64,000 nucleotides of DNA from Taudactylus pleione (lineage: Eukaryota; Chordata; Amphibia; Anura; Myobatrachidae). Made by a program: the position numbers and the translations under genes. Below, piece by piece: positions 24,101-36,300 of the stretch. The stretch lies in NCBI GenBank assembly GCA_031769625.1, contig JAUIMM010000003.1, positions 332,501 to 396,500 of the forward strand. The letters run 5' to 3'. The number at the start of each line of letters is the position of its first letter. The stretch's first letter is position 1. Under the pieces are notes generated by a model. The model did no database searches. It saw only the letters and a list, made by a program, of their open reading frames with translations, and was not told the origin of the DNA.

Positions 24101-27100
24101 CGTTCGTTCCCGCTATAAGCCAGAGATCGGCGTTCGTTCCCGTTATAAGCCAGAGATCGCCGTTCGTTCCCACTATAAGTGAGAGATCGCCGGTCATTCC
24201 TGCTATAAGTGAGAGATCACCGCTCATTCCCGCTATAAGTGAGAGGTCACCGTTCCTTCCCGCTATAAGTGAGAGATCACCGTGCGTTCCCGCTATAAGT
24301 GAGAGATCGCCGGTCATTCCTGCTATAAGTGAAAGAACGCCGGTCATTCCCGCTATAAGTGAGAGGTAACAGTTCCTTTCCGCTATAAGCGAGAGATCAC
24401 CGTGCGTTCCCGCTATAAGTGAGAGATCGCCGTTCATTCCCGCTATAAGTGAGAGATCACCGTTCCTTACCGCTATAAGTGAGAGATCACCGTTCCTTAC
24501 CGCTATAAGCGAGAGATCGCCGGTCATTCCCGCTATAAGCGAGAGATCGCCGGTCATTCCCGCTATAAGTTAGAGATCGCCGTACGTTCCCGCTATAAGT
24601 GAGAGATCGCCGTACGTTCCCGCTATAAGTGAGAGATCGCCGGTCATTCCGGCTATAAGTGAGAGGTCACCGTTCCTTCCCGCTATAAGTGAGAGATCAC
24701 CGGTCATTCCGGCTATAAATGAGAGGTCACCGTTCCTTCCCGCTATAAGTGAGAGATCACCGTTCATTCCCGCTATAAGTTAGAGATCACCGGTCATTCC
24801 GGCTATAAGTGAGAGATCACCGTTCATTCCCGCTATATGTTAGAGATCACCGGTCATTCCGGCTATAAGTGAGAGGTCACCGTTCCTTCCCGCTATAAGT
24901 GAGAGATCACCGGTCATTCCCGCTATAAGTGAGAGATCACCGTGCGTTCCCGCTATAAGTGAGAGATCACCGGTCATTCCCGCTATAAGAGAGAGATCAC
25001 CGTGCGTTCCCGCTATAAGTGAGAGATCACCGTGCGTTCCCGCTATAAGTGAAAGATCACCGTTCCTTTCCGCTATAAGTGAGAGATCACCGTTCCTTTC
25101 CGCTATAAGCGAGAGATCACCGTTCCATTCCGCTATAAGCGAGAGATAAGCGTTCCTTTCCGCTATAAGCGAGAGATCGCCGGTCATTCCCGCTATAAGC
25201 GAGAGATCGCCGGTCATTCCCGCTATAAGCGAGAGATCGCCGGTCATTTCCGCTGTGAGAGATCGCCGGTCATTCCCGCTATAAGTGAGAGATCGCCGTA
25301 CGTTCCTGCTATAAGTGAGAGATCGCCGGTCATTCCGGCTATAAGTGAGAGGTCACCGTTCCTTCCCGCTATAAGTGAGAGGTCGCCGGTCATTCCCGCT
25401 ATAAGTGAGAGGTCACCGCGCGGTCCCGCTATAAGTGAGAGGTCGCCGGTCATTCCGGCTATAAGTGAGAGGTCACCGTGCGGTCCCGCTATAAGTGAGA
25501 GGTCGCCGGTCATTCCCGCTATAAGTGAGAGGTCACCGTTCCTTCCTTAGCAGTGTGGGACATCAGTAACTGAGGGCATGGCGGGCGTTGCAGTAAGAGA
25601 TAGGGTGCTTACACATGAGCTGCAACTTGGATATTAATAAAGCCGTGTGAGAAATGTGTCCTTGTACACTGGGCAGCTGGTGCTAAATCTGATTTTATAA
25701 TGCTGAATCCCATAATGTACTTATCAGACACTTTTACGGTCTTTGATGAAGCTTGAAAACCGCGGTGCCGCATTGCAAATGTTGTTTTCAGACACTAAGT
25801 GCCGATTTTTTTTTTTTCAAATGAATTATATGGGAAGTGCATGTACTGTAACACCAGATATGGGGGGGATTTATCAAAGCTTGGAGAGAGCTAAATCTGG
25901 TCCTTAATCTCTCGCCACTTTATCAATGAGTAATATTCTTGTTATCACTCATCATAATCTGAAATGGCGCTCCAACCAATCAGCTCCTGTCATGTGTTTG
26001 AAAAATGATAGGAGCTTATCGGTTGGAGCACCGTTTAAGATTATTAAAGAATGATAACAAGAATATTACTCGTTGATAAATCTGGGCCTAAGGGCCCCAT
26101 TCAGACCCGCTCGCTAGGCTACGTTCGCACGTAGGCTGCCGATGTTTGCAATCTGCGCATGCGTGCAAGACGCAGTGCGCGCACGCGAAGCAGTCTATGC
26201 GATCGGGAAGCATTCGCACCCTGCACATAGACTCCTCGCTAGAATGAGTGACAGGACGAGAAGTTTGTGGGTGGTGCCATGGGTTGGTTGATGGAAACGG
26301 TGGAGTGATGGTGCGAACGCAGGCGTGTCTGAGCGTCTTAACGCCGTTTCAGAGGCGTGCATAATAAAGAAGCAGCGTCATAATACATATCACATGACTG
26401 AATTACACACAGCAGCACTCGCAGTGCTTGCGGTAGGGTATGGTCAGCCACAAGTGCTGCGTATGGGTCCGATGTTACCGATTGTTTAATACACTTCCTG
26501 GAGATGACGTATGTTACTAAGGGAAAGTGGGCGTCCTGTGTCAGGCTGGTGGGCGTCTAAATACACACCGCGATCGCACTCCAAGACATAGTGGGCGTGC
26601 TAATGCCTTGCTGTGCGATCGAGGGATTCGCATACTTTGGCTGCGTGCAAACGCATCTAGCAAGCGGGTCTGAATTGGGCCCTAAGTGCTAACCAATCAG
26701 ATTCTGTCCCTTTACAGGCTATGTTTGAAAAATGACAGGAGCTGATTGGTTGGTACGTTATCTTTCTCCAAGCTTTGATAAACCTCCCCCTAACTTGGCA
26801 GCAATTACACCATCTTTTGAGTGGATCGATGCTGACAAAGGCGCTGCTGGACGCAGGCTTGGTGCTGGAATATACCTCATGTAAAAAGAAGATTTCGTGA
26901 GGCGCGTCTGCAGAAAAGTAAAAAGTAACTGCATGCCCGCAGTTTTTACCAAACTATTTCTAGTCAATCAGGTCAATCTGTATTTTGCAGGACATTTCTT
27001 TCTGCCCAGTACTTTATCAGACTATCCTCCTAGACACAGTGCAGGCAGCCATTTTGTAAGCTGGACCAAGCAGAACCTGCCAGAATGTAACTCATCAATT

Positions 27101-30100
27101 CTCTAGGTACCAGGAACTTGTCACAAAATGGCTGCCCCCATGACTGTCAATGTAGACCTATCGACCAACTATCCTAGCCGGCACATTTAGCTGAATAATG
27201 GTTTATTATCTGGGGAGAACTGAATTAATACCAAGAATGTTTAAATTCCCCTTTCCAGCAACATCTCCTGGAAGTCTAATCCAAGCATCTGTTGCTCATT
27301 CTATAAGATAATGTGAGCGGCGTTGGTTTTATACGACTCCAGTCAGTATTTCAGCTGGCAAGAAAGGGATCACGACTTGTGAGCTGGCTTTTTGGACTCA
27401 ATGCTCTATAAATGATCTCTTAATGATCTGTTAAGGTCTGTAAATGATCCTTTGTGCTCCGGAACTCGACACGTTCATGCTCCCCGGGAGCTCCTCTTGT
27501 TATCAGCAGCAAGAACGTCTAAATGCAAAGACCCCCGACTCTAGTCAGCATAATCGCATGACACGCCTTCGGCCGTCAGTCAGCGCAGCGCCTGACAGGC
27601 TTCAGAGCCGGCCCCATGCTATGTAACGTGCTACTTATCTGCTAATCACACTATTCTTTCCACAATAAAGCCTCGGATAAATCCTTCTAGTCATGGGGAG
27701 AGAAGCTGGAAGGAGGGGGGGTGGAGAAGGCTCAGGACCAGTTCTCCATCTGCCTCGTGGAGCTGCAGACAGCATGAAGAGTCACAACACTGAGACAATG
27801 GGTCCCCCCATCGTTAGGGACAGGGGGCTCTCTGTACCATACTGTTTGACGAGTGGCTAGCAGTTCCCATATGGCAAATATATGGGGTTCAGGGACAGTA
27901 GGAGACAGTACTGTTACAGAGGGGCTAATCGAAGGACATACAACTAATATCAGCATGAATGGAGTTGGTGCACGTCACTCATTGTAGAGCATTACATTGT
28001 GTCCGCTTGCCCTTCACCACATCATCTGTGAGACATAGAAGCCACTGCGCTCATTTTAACCGAGCATCGGCTGGAGATACAGTGATCGCCGATTCTGATT
28101 GGTTGGCCATAGGGGCCAGCCATGTTTTATCCCTGCATGTTAGATACCACGCTGCTGTGGTGTTACACCAAGTCTCCACTAGGGGTCCTCAGTACAAATG
28201 AGTACTATTGCGGTTGAAGGCTTCACCTCGTCAACAGTGCTTTGAGTAAAAATCCCCCTCGGAGGAGGAAATTGGATCTAAAAAAGGGTCACTGCATCAC
28301 TTAAGTGGTAAAGGCCAAACTCTGTGGTAGAAAAAGGTCACTGCATACAGGAAATATACCTCAGGCGCCTCAGGCCCCCACCCCCTTCCCAAAACCCACC
28401 ATGAGTCTTAACATGAAAAGTATGGACCACATCAAATTCTGAAGGCGGCCTAAATGCCCATGAAATACACAAAGCTGTTTTTTGCTGCCAGTGAGTTAGA
28501 ACATTTGTAGTTCACCATCTGCTTGAGTGAAACAGGCTGCCTACTGTGTTCTAGCTTACAGGGTACCTCAAGCCTTCACAAGGCGGGAGCGGCCATTTTG
28601 TGGGTTGCACCAATAAGCAGCAAGTAACTAGTGACACACTGTGGTATAAATTACACAGAGTAACCGTCTCTACTTCCTATTGAACTGAAAGGCTGTGCTC
28701 TTATGGAGGTCTGGTCCAGCCCACCAAATAGCTGTATCCCCAAGTTCCCTTTTCAATGTCATTTGTGATGTTGGACAGAACCTTACCTCTTGTGCTTGTC
28801 TTTGCTGCACTTCTTTGAATTTCCTGCCAGCTGCTGGCTGAGGTTGTGCGGAGCGTCTCTCAGGCCGAAGCTTTTGGCCACGTGGCCCAGGTGTAGAGAG
28901 CGAATGTGGAAGACATGCTTCAAATCCTTTGGATATGTGGCGTATGAGCGAATGTAAGATTGCAGTGCTAGGAAAAGAGAGAGAGAGAGCAGTTTGAGGA
29001 GCTGGGCCTAGATCACAGTACATTCTAGGGAAAAGCCATTGTGGGACAATACTGCCACAAACAGATATATCAATAAACCATGGTAACCAACATTCACTAC
29101 AACTAACCGAATCAGAGCCCCCAACATTTCTCTCCCAGCATGCCCCAGTGCTATTACAGAACCAATGCTTGTATTAGGCAAATCTCATATTAATGTGCAT
29201 TATTCCATCTCGATTCACTTTGCAAAGAAGTGTTTTAATGAGCGACTGATCCAGCTTGCACACAAATATTGATTCTTGTACTTGGAAAAACACAGTTAAG
29301 CAGCTAAATTCAGAATCCTTTAAGGATTTTTACAGGGGTCAACCCAATTAGGGTCAATGTAAGTGTGGTTGTATGCCGCACCTACGGTACCTCCAGAAGC
29401 TGACATTTTTACGTGCGAGTCCAGGGTGAAATCGTGCCGCGAGGTGGGAGAATTGAAGTGCTGATGCTTCTATGCCGTTGCAACGGCAATTTGCCCCCTA
29501 CCCTCCACTCCTAATTGAGTAGACCCCTAAATGTTATATCACCTGACAATTCCATTAACTGATCAAGTGTTTTATTTCTCTGGTTTCTCTTGTCAATTTT
29601 GCTAGGGCGGAGTGAGGTGAAGGCAATGAAAAATCTAATCCAGTGGTTCTCAAACACAGTCGTCGGGACCCCACACAGGTCACGTTTTCCAGGTCACCCA
29701 GCAGGAGCACAGGTGTACTCATTACTCACTGGCACATTTTAAAAGATCCACAGGTGGAGATAATGATTTCACTTGTGACTCTGTGAGGAGATCTGAAAAA
29801 CATGCACTGTTCAGGGTCCTGAGGACTGAGTTTAAGAACCTGTGATCTAATCCGAAACCCCATTCCACACTACTCAATGCGAAACGCGTTAGAAATTTTA
29901 ATTAGGAAAAGGTCACTGCTCTATTTTTACTGCCTTCCAATGGCACCTATACCCGAAAAAGTACTGATTACCCCTCCCTTAGCAAGACTGGTGCAGTTAA
30001 TATTGCTAACATCTCAAATTTTGAGGATGAGGAGCAGATTAAGGATCTTTATGCAAAAAAAGAGGAAATTACTAAATTTGAAAACTTGTGGATGGCAGAG

Positions 30101-33100
30101 CCAATATAATAGAAATGAGTACAAAATGTACATTTATTCGCTACAGATAAAGAAAAAAGACCTGACTTAAATACTTTAGTTCTAGTATAAATTATATGCA
30201 AGCCGGCTGCCACCTACACTATGGGGTATATTTACTAAAGTGAGAGTTTTTAGAAGTGGAGACGTTGCCCATAGCAACAAATCAGATTCTACTTAACATT
30301 TATCTAGCACCTTTTAGAAGATATAAGATAGAATCTGATTGGTTGCTATGGGCAACAAATCCACTTCTAAAAACCCGTACTTTAGTAAATAGACCCCTAT
30401 GTCTCAGCGCAATCTGCTCAGACTCTTATCGAAATTATAATGAAAGCAGCCCAGCCATTGACGGAACAGTACAACAATCGCTGTATTGAAAATTTGCTGA
30501 CATAGTGGGGTGTGGTTTAGCTTTGGCCATGAGGGGCTACACAACATCCGAAATCCCTTTACCCACTAAGGGGAGCACAATTAGATACCGGTGGGCAGAG
30601 AAAAAAAGAAAAAGCTGCCTTAATTCCCAGTGGAAAACTCCTGCTTAAAAATAAAAAACTGTTTTTCAAAAGTCAAACAAAAAGCTCCTTTCTTCTTCCA
30701 ACATCCAATAGGTAAAGGAGATAACCCGAAAAAGCGGCGCTTCTCCAATCCCGAGCCTTCAATTTTCGGCAGTATCGCCAGACCTGCAGAATCAGATAGC
30801 CCGGGCTGGTATTCAGACTTTAGCCTTCAAGAAAATATGCAATTGCTCTCCACAAGACCTGGAACAACGTAAAACAGAAGTGGAGAACGTATTCAAACCA
30901 GAGCTGTAGGAGGTGAAGAATGAACATAGCCAAGGAAAGCTATGTGCCCTACAGATTCTCCACCGCGACCCACCAGAATAAATGCCTGGACAATGATCTT
31001 GAACACACACACAAACCAGAGGCCTACCTGAGGCCATGGGGAGATAAAAAAAAAAAACAAACAACAATTAAAATGGCTACACCTACAAAATTCTCCTCAG
31101 CCATCCAGTAGACAAGACATACAGTAGGCCTTGACTAAGAAGGTTATTGAAGATTCTTAGATCTGTTTAGACACAATCTCCTCTTGTGGAGAATTGTCCA
31201 AAGCCTGTTATCGGTCAAAAGAGACCAAAATGCTACCTGCCAGGAAATGGCCATGCTGGATCACTGGGAGACATGATTGAGTCTCTAGACAAGTTCAGCC
31301 ACCATTAAATCTTGATGACTGGCCCTAGCAATCACCACAAAGACAAAAATAACATACGGTAAACTAGTTAGAAGAGGCCCCAGGGATGATTTAGATTCGG
31401 GGCCTATCAATACACCTGCATAGGTGCACGTCTGAGACCCCCAACTACCTAGTCGCTACCATCGATGGGATTATACTGAACACAAGTACTTGATGCTTCA
31501 GCTAAGTCAGGTTGAACGTGAGTAAAGCCCTTTAAATCACCATATGGAAAGGTTTATTGCTAAAAGACAAAAGGTTGTATTATACTCTCATACCTGCCGG
31601 GTCCCTTCATTAGCCATATGCCTTTGTTGGGCCAGGACTATATAGCGGGTCTCAGACACAACAGCTCCAATATGTTCACTTATGAGAATGTTCCAGAGGC
31701 CCTAGGGATGATCTAAGACTACAGATAGTGATGACTATTGTTTTTGTATACTGCACACTAGCGTTATATTGTACATTATCGCATACTGTAAAAATAAATC
31801 TCAGCATGTGGTACATTTATGCTGACTGGTACAGGTGGATTCAAGGCATACAGTATAATGAGCTTGTAATCAATAATAAAAATAAATAAAATAAAATTAT
31901 ATATATATATTTATATATATGTATGTATAATTATTTGTAACACATAGAGATCACAGACTCAATACCTAAGTAGGCCAGGGTTGAATAAAATTGGATTTAA
32001 AAAAAAAAAAAAACAATAAAAAAAAAAAGGATTTGATTTAAATAGGATTTTTTATTATAATTTTTGTTTCTAAAATAAACGTTAACTTAAAATTATTTTT
32101 TTTAAATAAAAAATCCTATTCAAATCCCCCCCCCAATTTTTTTTAAATCAAATAAATCAGTTTTGATTTTTTTTTGAAAAATCCGATTTTTATGTAACCC
32201 TGCGTAGCACTGCGCCCCTCTTGTTACCCCTGGCGGGCACCTACCAAGGGATTTTTATTTTTTTTGGGAAAGTGGTGCAAGTAATTTGTGCCACTACAGT
32301 GCATACTATCACATCTAGTGCCATAAACGCGCTGCCCCAGTAATAAATCTACTTAATCATTTTGCCCTTTATATAAATAATATCACCCCTCTTGATAGAA
32401 ATAAGTAAAATTATAGTGATAGATGCATTGATAATTAGCTTATTTTTTGCCAACATCATTTTTCTTCTCTTAATCCTATATAGGGCCTGATTCAAAGTTA
32501 TACGCTGTCAGTATCCCTGCTGCATTTGTGGATGCAGCAGCGATGCTACCCTATGCTAATGCCGCATGTGGCGTCTTGTGTAAATAGGCACCTCCTGCCG
32601 GCATCTGTGTACTGCTGCTGTGTCCCTGTTTTCAGGAAGGCTGCCCAGGGCCACCCCCAAACGGCCGCAGCCTATCAGGTTGTGGCGTAGGGGACACCAC
32701 TAGCGCACGCAGGGGGGGTTTCTGAGTAGCCAGAAACCCCACCCCTCTCTCAGACTGGAGAGCAGGCACCATCTTCTTAAGCTCTACCCCCTTGCAGGGA
32801 AATGCCGCGATTCGCGGATCAATCGGGTGGAGGCGGAGGCAATATGACATGATTCCATTAGAACTGCATCATTTGGCTCCGCCCCCTCCCATTTGACTCG
32901 TGAATCGTGGCATATTGTCTCTAGAGGGAGGGGCCTAATGACATGGAGCCAGGATCCATCCTTATCAGGTCTACAACACGCAGCTGCTGCAAGGTAAGTG
33001 TGTGTGTAATGTATGTGTGACATACAATAGGTGTGTGACAACGTTTCGGAGCTCCTGGGCTCTTTTGTCACCTTGACAAAGGAGCCCAGGAGCTCCGAAA

Positions 33101-33260
33101 CGTTGGAAAATTTGTGTGACCATTTTCTAATACACTTGTTTTCATATCAGTCTCCGAGTGCCGCAGTTATTCAGCTTCTTTATCAATTCTTCAATTCTGA
33201 GGGCACCGGAGCAAGCCGTTTTTGCAGCAGAAGAGTGCCAGTCCGTTTACAGCATCTATT

Positions 33261-33342
<82 letters not shown>

Positions 33343-36300
33343 GCTGTACGCAAACCATCGGAATCAGGCCCGTAATCCATAAATTATTCCCAAATGATAT
33401 CAGGCTGCGGTGTGCCACTTGTGTGTGTGACTGCGTTTGACCAAACGCTGCTTACCCTACTGCGTACTGTGCTGGTCATATAGAGTGATGGTATTCCTAT
33501 ATAGTTTATTTGGGGAATCTCTGGCAGTCTGATCTCCATGACTAAAACTGTATGCAGACCTAGCACGTTCTTTCATTTATTAAAAAAAGTAAAGCGAGCC
33601 GACTGCAATCCCATTTAAAGGTTATTTCATTATATTTTAAGTTAGGGCCTAATTATTAGAGCGGCGTAGTAAGTGACATTTGGCTTATGTGTGCTTTGTA
33701 CAAATTATGCAACTAAAATCTCTGCTGTTATCTTCCAAGTGCAGCTTTTAATTTGGGTGTTTTGTGTGGAAGTCAACGAATGAGGGAGGGTTGTGCATAC
33801 TATTTTTTTGGGCTTTACGTTAAAGCCGATTACTCGGCAACTTGGATTTTCTCCATCCCTTTACGTGGATCTGGCCATAGTGTGCCAGGGCTGCAGGTAT
33901 CTAGAGAGCTGGGCTTTCCCGAGCCTGAAGCTACTGGTAACCTACATTCATGTGTAGAGGGATTACTGGAAGCTCAGGAGCAATTTCCCTCTGCAGCCAC
34001 TGCTAGATATTGGCGTTTGTGACCAATAATGCAGGTAAAAGATGTCATTTTGGAGGCAGATGGCTGTGAGATCAAGGAGATGGCCCACACACTACTGCTA
34101 GAGGCGAGATCTGAAGTGGCACCTTCTCATCCATTACCCAAGCTAACTTGTACGCGATAGACAATAATCGCTATCAGATCTATGAGTATTGGAATTAATT
34201 GATTTGTAGCGGACAGAAAAGGTACAGCTAAAAGTAGCCAAGTCCAGGCCAATCCCTTTGCTTAAATATGGCACCAAGCCGAGGGATCATCATCGATCAG
34301 TTAAGTACCAGGTAGGAGTCACCAAATTTGACACGACCCAACTGTTCAACGTTTGGGTCAATTTGCCGGTTCACGGCAGCCTATTAATGCCATATCCAGC
34401 CTATCGTTCAATGCCACACAATGTTTCAAGCCAGGTGTGTTTTTATGGCTCCACCTTCTCAATATTGGTCTAGTTAGTATAATGAAATTGCAAGTATACC
34501 AACTATCCTGTTATATATATAACTACGTGGCAGATGAGTATTATTATTAATTATATATTTTATTCATATGGGGCCAAAGGGCTCAATAACACAGGGCCTG
34601 ATTCAGAGCCGCTCGTAAGCAGCCGCTCGTTCGCTCCGAGCGATGTTCGCACATCTGCGCATGCGTATGGGTCGTAATGCGCATGCGCCAACCAGTCAGT
34701 GCGGTCGGAAAACGTGTGTTCGCAAAATTGCGAGTGCTTGCTAATTTGAGTGACAGGATGAGGTGTTTGTGGGTGGTAACAGGGGAAGGTGCTTGAAAAC
34801 GGGGAGTGGAGATCCGAACGCAGGCGTGCCAAATGGTCAAAACGGGCGTTTTAAGGGTGTGCATAATTAACAAAGCAGCGTCATCGACCACGTCACTTGG
34901 TTGTTTCTTAGCCTGAACTGTTCGCATGATTGCGGTAGGAAAATCCAACCACAAGCACTGCGAGCAGTTCAGACGCCTTTCGACGTACTCGATTAATCTA
35001 ATAAATAGCGGAGATGACGTAGGATGCGAGCGGCCAAGGGGCGTCTTTACAAAATAGCGAGCGCATATTTCGTTCGCTCGCTCAGACATAGAGGCGTCAA
35101 CAGACCGCAAACAGCGAGCGCTCAATTTAAATAGCCAGCCCCTTTTTCTGAACGAGCGAGCGCAAATAGCGTCCGGCTCTGAATCAGGCCCACAGTTCAT
35201 AGACAAGGAAAACTCAGGATTACATATGAACAATTTAGACCAGAGGTTCCCAAAGTCCACCATTACAGTCCAGGTTTTAAGGATAGCCATTTGAGTCCAG
35301 ATAGTTAAATCAAATTGCTTGAGGTACTAATTAAGTCAATTGTGATCAGCCTGGATATCCTTAAAACATGGACTGCAATGGTGGAGTTTGGGAACCTCTG
35401 ATTTATACAGATACACAAATGAACACAGCTACAGGTGAGATCACCCAGAGAAGGGGGCTGATTGGGCTGAGACATAGCGTGGTAGTTTGTTACGGTGTTC
35501 GTTCGAGAGTGTCGACATTCGCAATGCTGACAATGACAGAATGTTCCAGCTAGGCTGTTTCAGCGGGGCGCCACACAATGCCTGATTTGAAGTCAGTGAA
35601 ATGCGCCCAGCCTTATGGCGGCGCCCCGCTGAAACAACCGTCTCCACCGCGTGTCGCAGTGAATAGATGCCGTGCGCATTATCTATTCACACTGCAGGGC
35701 AGGGACGTGAGTCAGGGTAGGCTGAAGCTCCCCTGTCATACTCCTGAGATGTGATACTGCTTGCAGAGCTGGGGGCGGGGCCACACCAAGGGGTATGCAG
35801 CCGGGAAGCCGGCGGACCTAATCCCGACAGCCGGCTTCCCGACCGTCATATCCCGGCAAAGGTCGAAAGACAGGTGTCGATATGCCGACGTCTGTCATTA
35901 GACATACGCCGGGAGCCCAACGCAAGGCATCCTGATCGAAGGGGCGCCGAGCGCGGATAGTCGCGGGGGGGTTAGGTTTAGGGTTCCCGGGGGAAACTTC
36001 TTAGGGTTAGGCACCCCCCCCGGGAGGTTAGGTTTAGGTTAGGGGAAGGGGGTCTTAGGGTTAGGCACCTCCCGAGGGACTTGGGTTTAGGCAGCGCGGG
36101 GAAGGGGGGTTTAGGTACTTAGAGGGGGGATTAGGGTTAGGCACTGGAGGGGAAGGTTAGGGTTAGGCATCCCTAAGGAAGGGTTAGAAATAGGTTAGTA
36201 TATACTTACCTTGGACGATCGGGATTTCCTCCTCTGCCGGGATGCCGCTGTTGGGATTCCAACACGCCGGGCATGGGTCCGGCGGTAAATCATACCGATT

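Larger units (their letters stand above)
32483..33371. mobile_element. Harbinger-like MITE carrying nested insertions
   Basis: The left end gggcctgattcaaagttatacg and right end gtacgcaaaccatcgg then aatcaggccc match the family termini (flanks ata and gta). Between them lie a copy of the 431-type element (32698-33039), a hairpin (33040-33104), a Penelope-like tail and a TA tract. It is therefore the oldest layer of this stack. Confidence 0.55.

Noticed and set aside
23970..25513. Long minus-strand frames repeating a decapeptide
   Set aside because: The 30-bp unit gives an automatic 10-codon repeat. The array is intronic to DDX31 and nothing marks an independent gene.
24051..25546. CRISPR-like appearance of 30-bp repeats
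   Set aside because: Units are contiguous with no unique spacers, and the context is a vertebrate intron.
28670..29023. 117-codon continuous minus-strand frame
   Set aside because: This frame is offset from the DDX31 exon in the same place; the exon frame gives [17 protein letters not shown] and fits the splice phases.
34583..35290. 235-codon minus-strand frame
   Set aside because: It spans a palindromic Harbinger-like MITE and shows no domain; the mirrored interior keeps stops rare.
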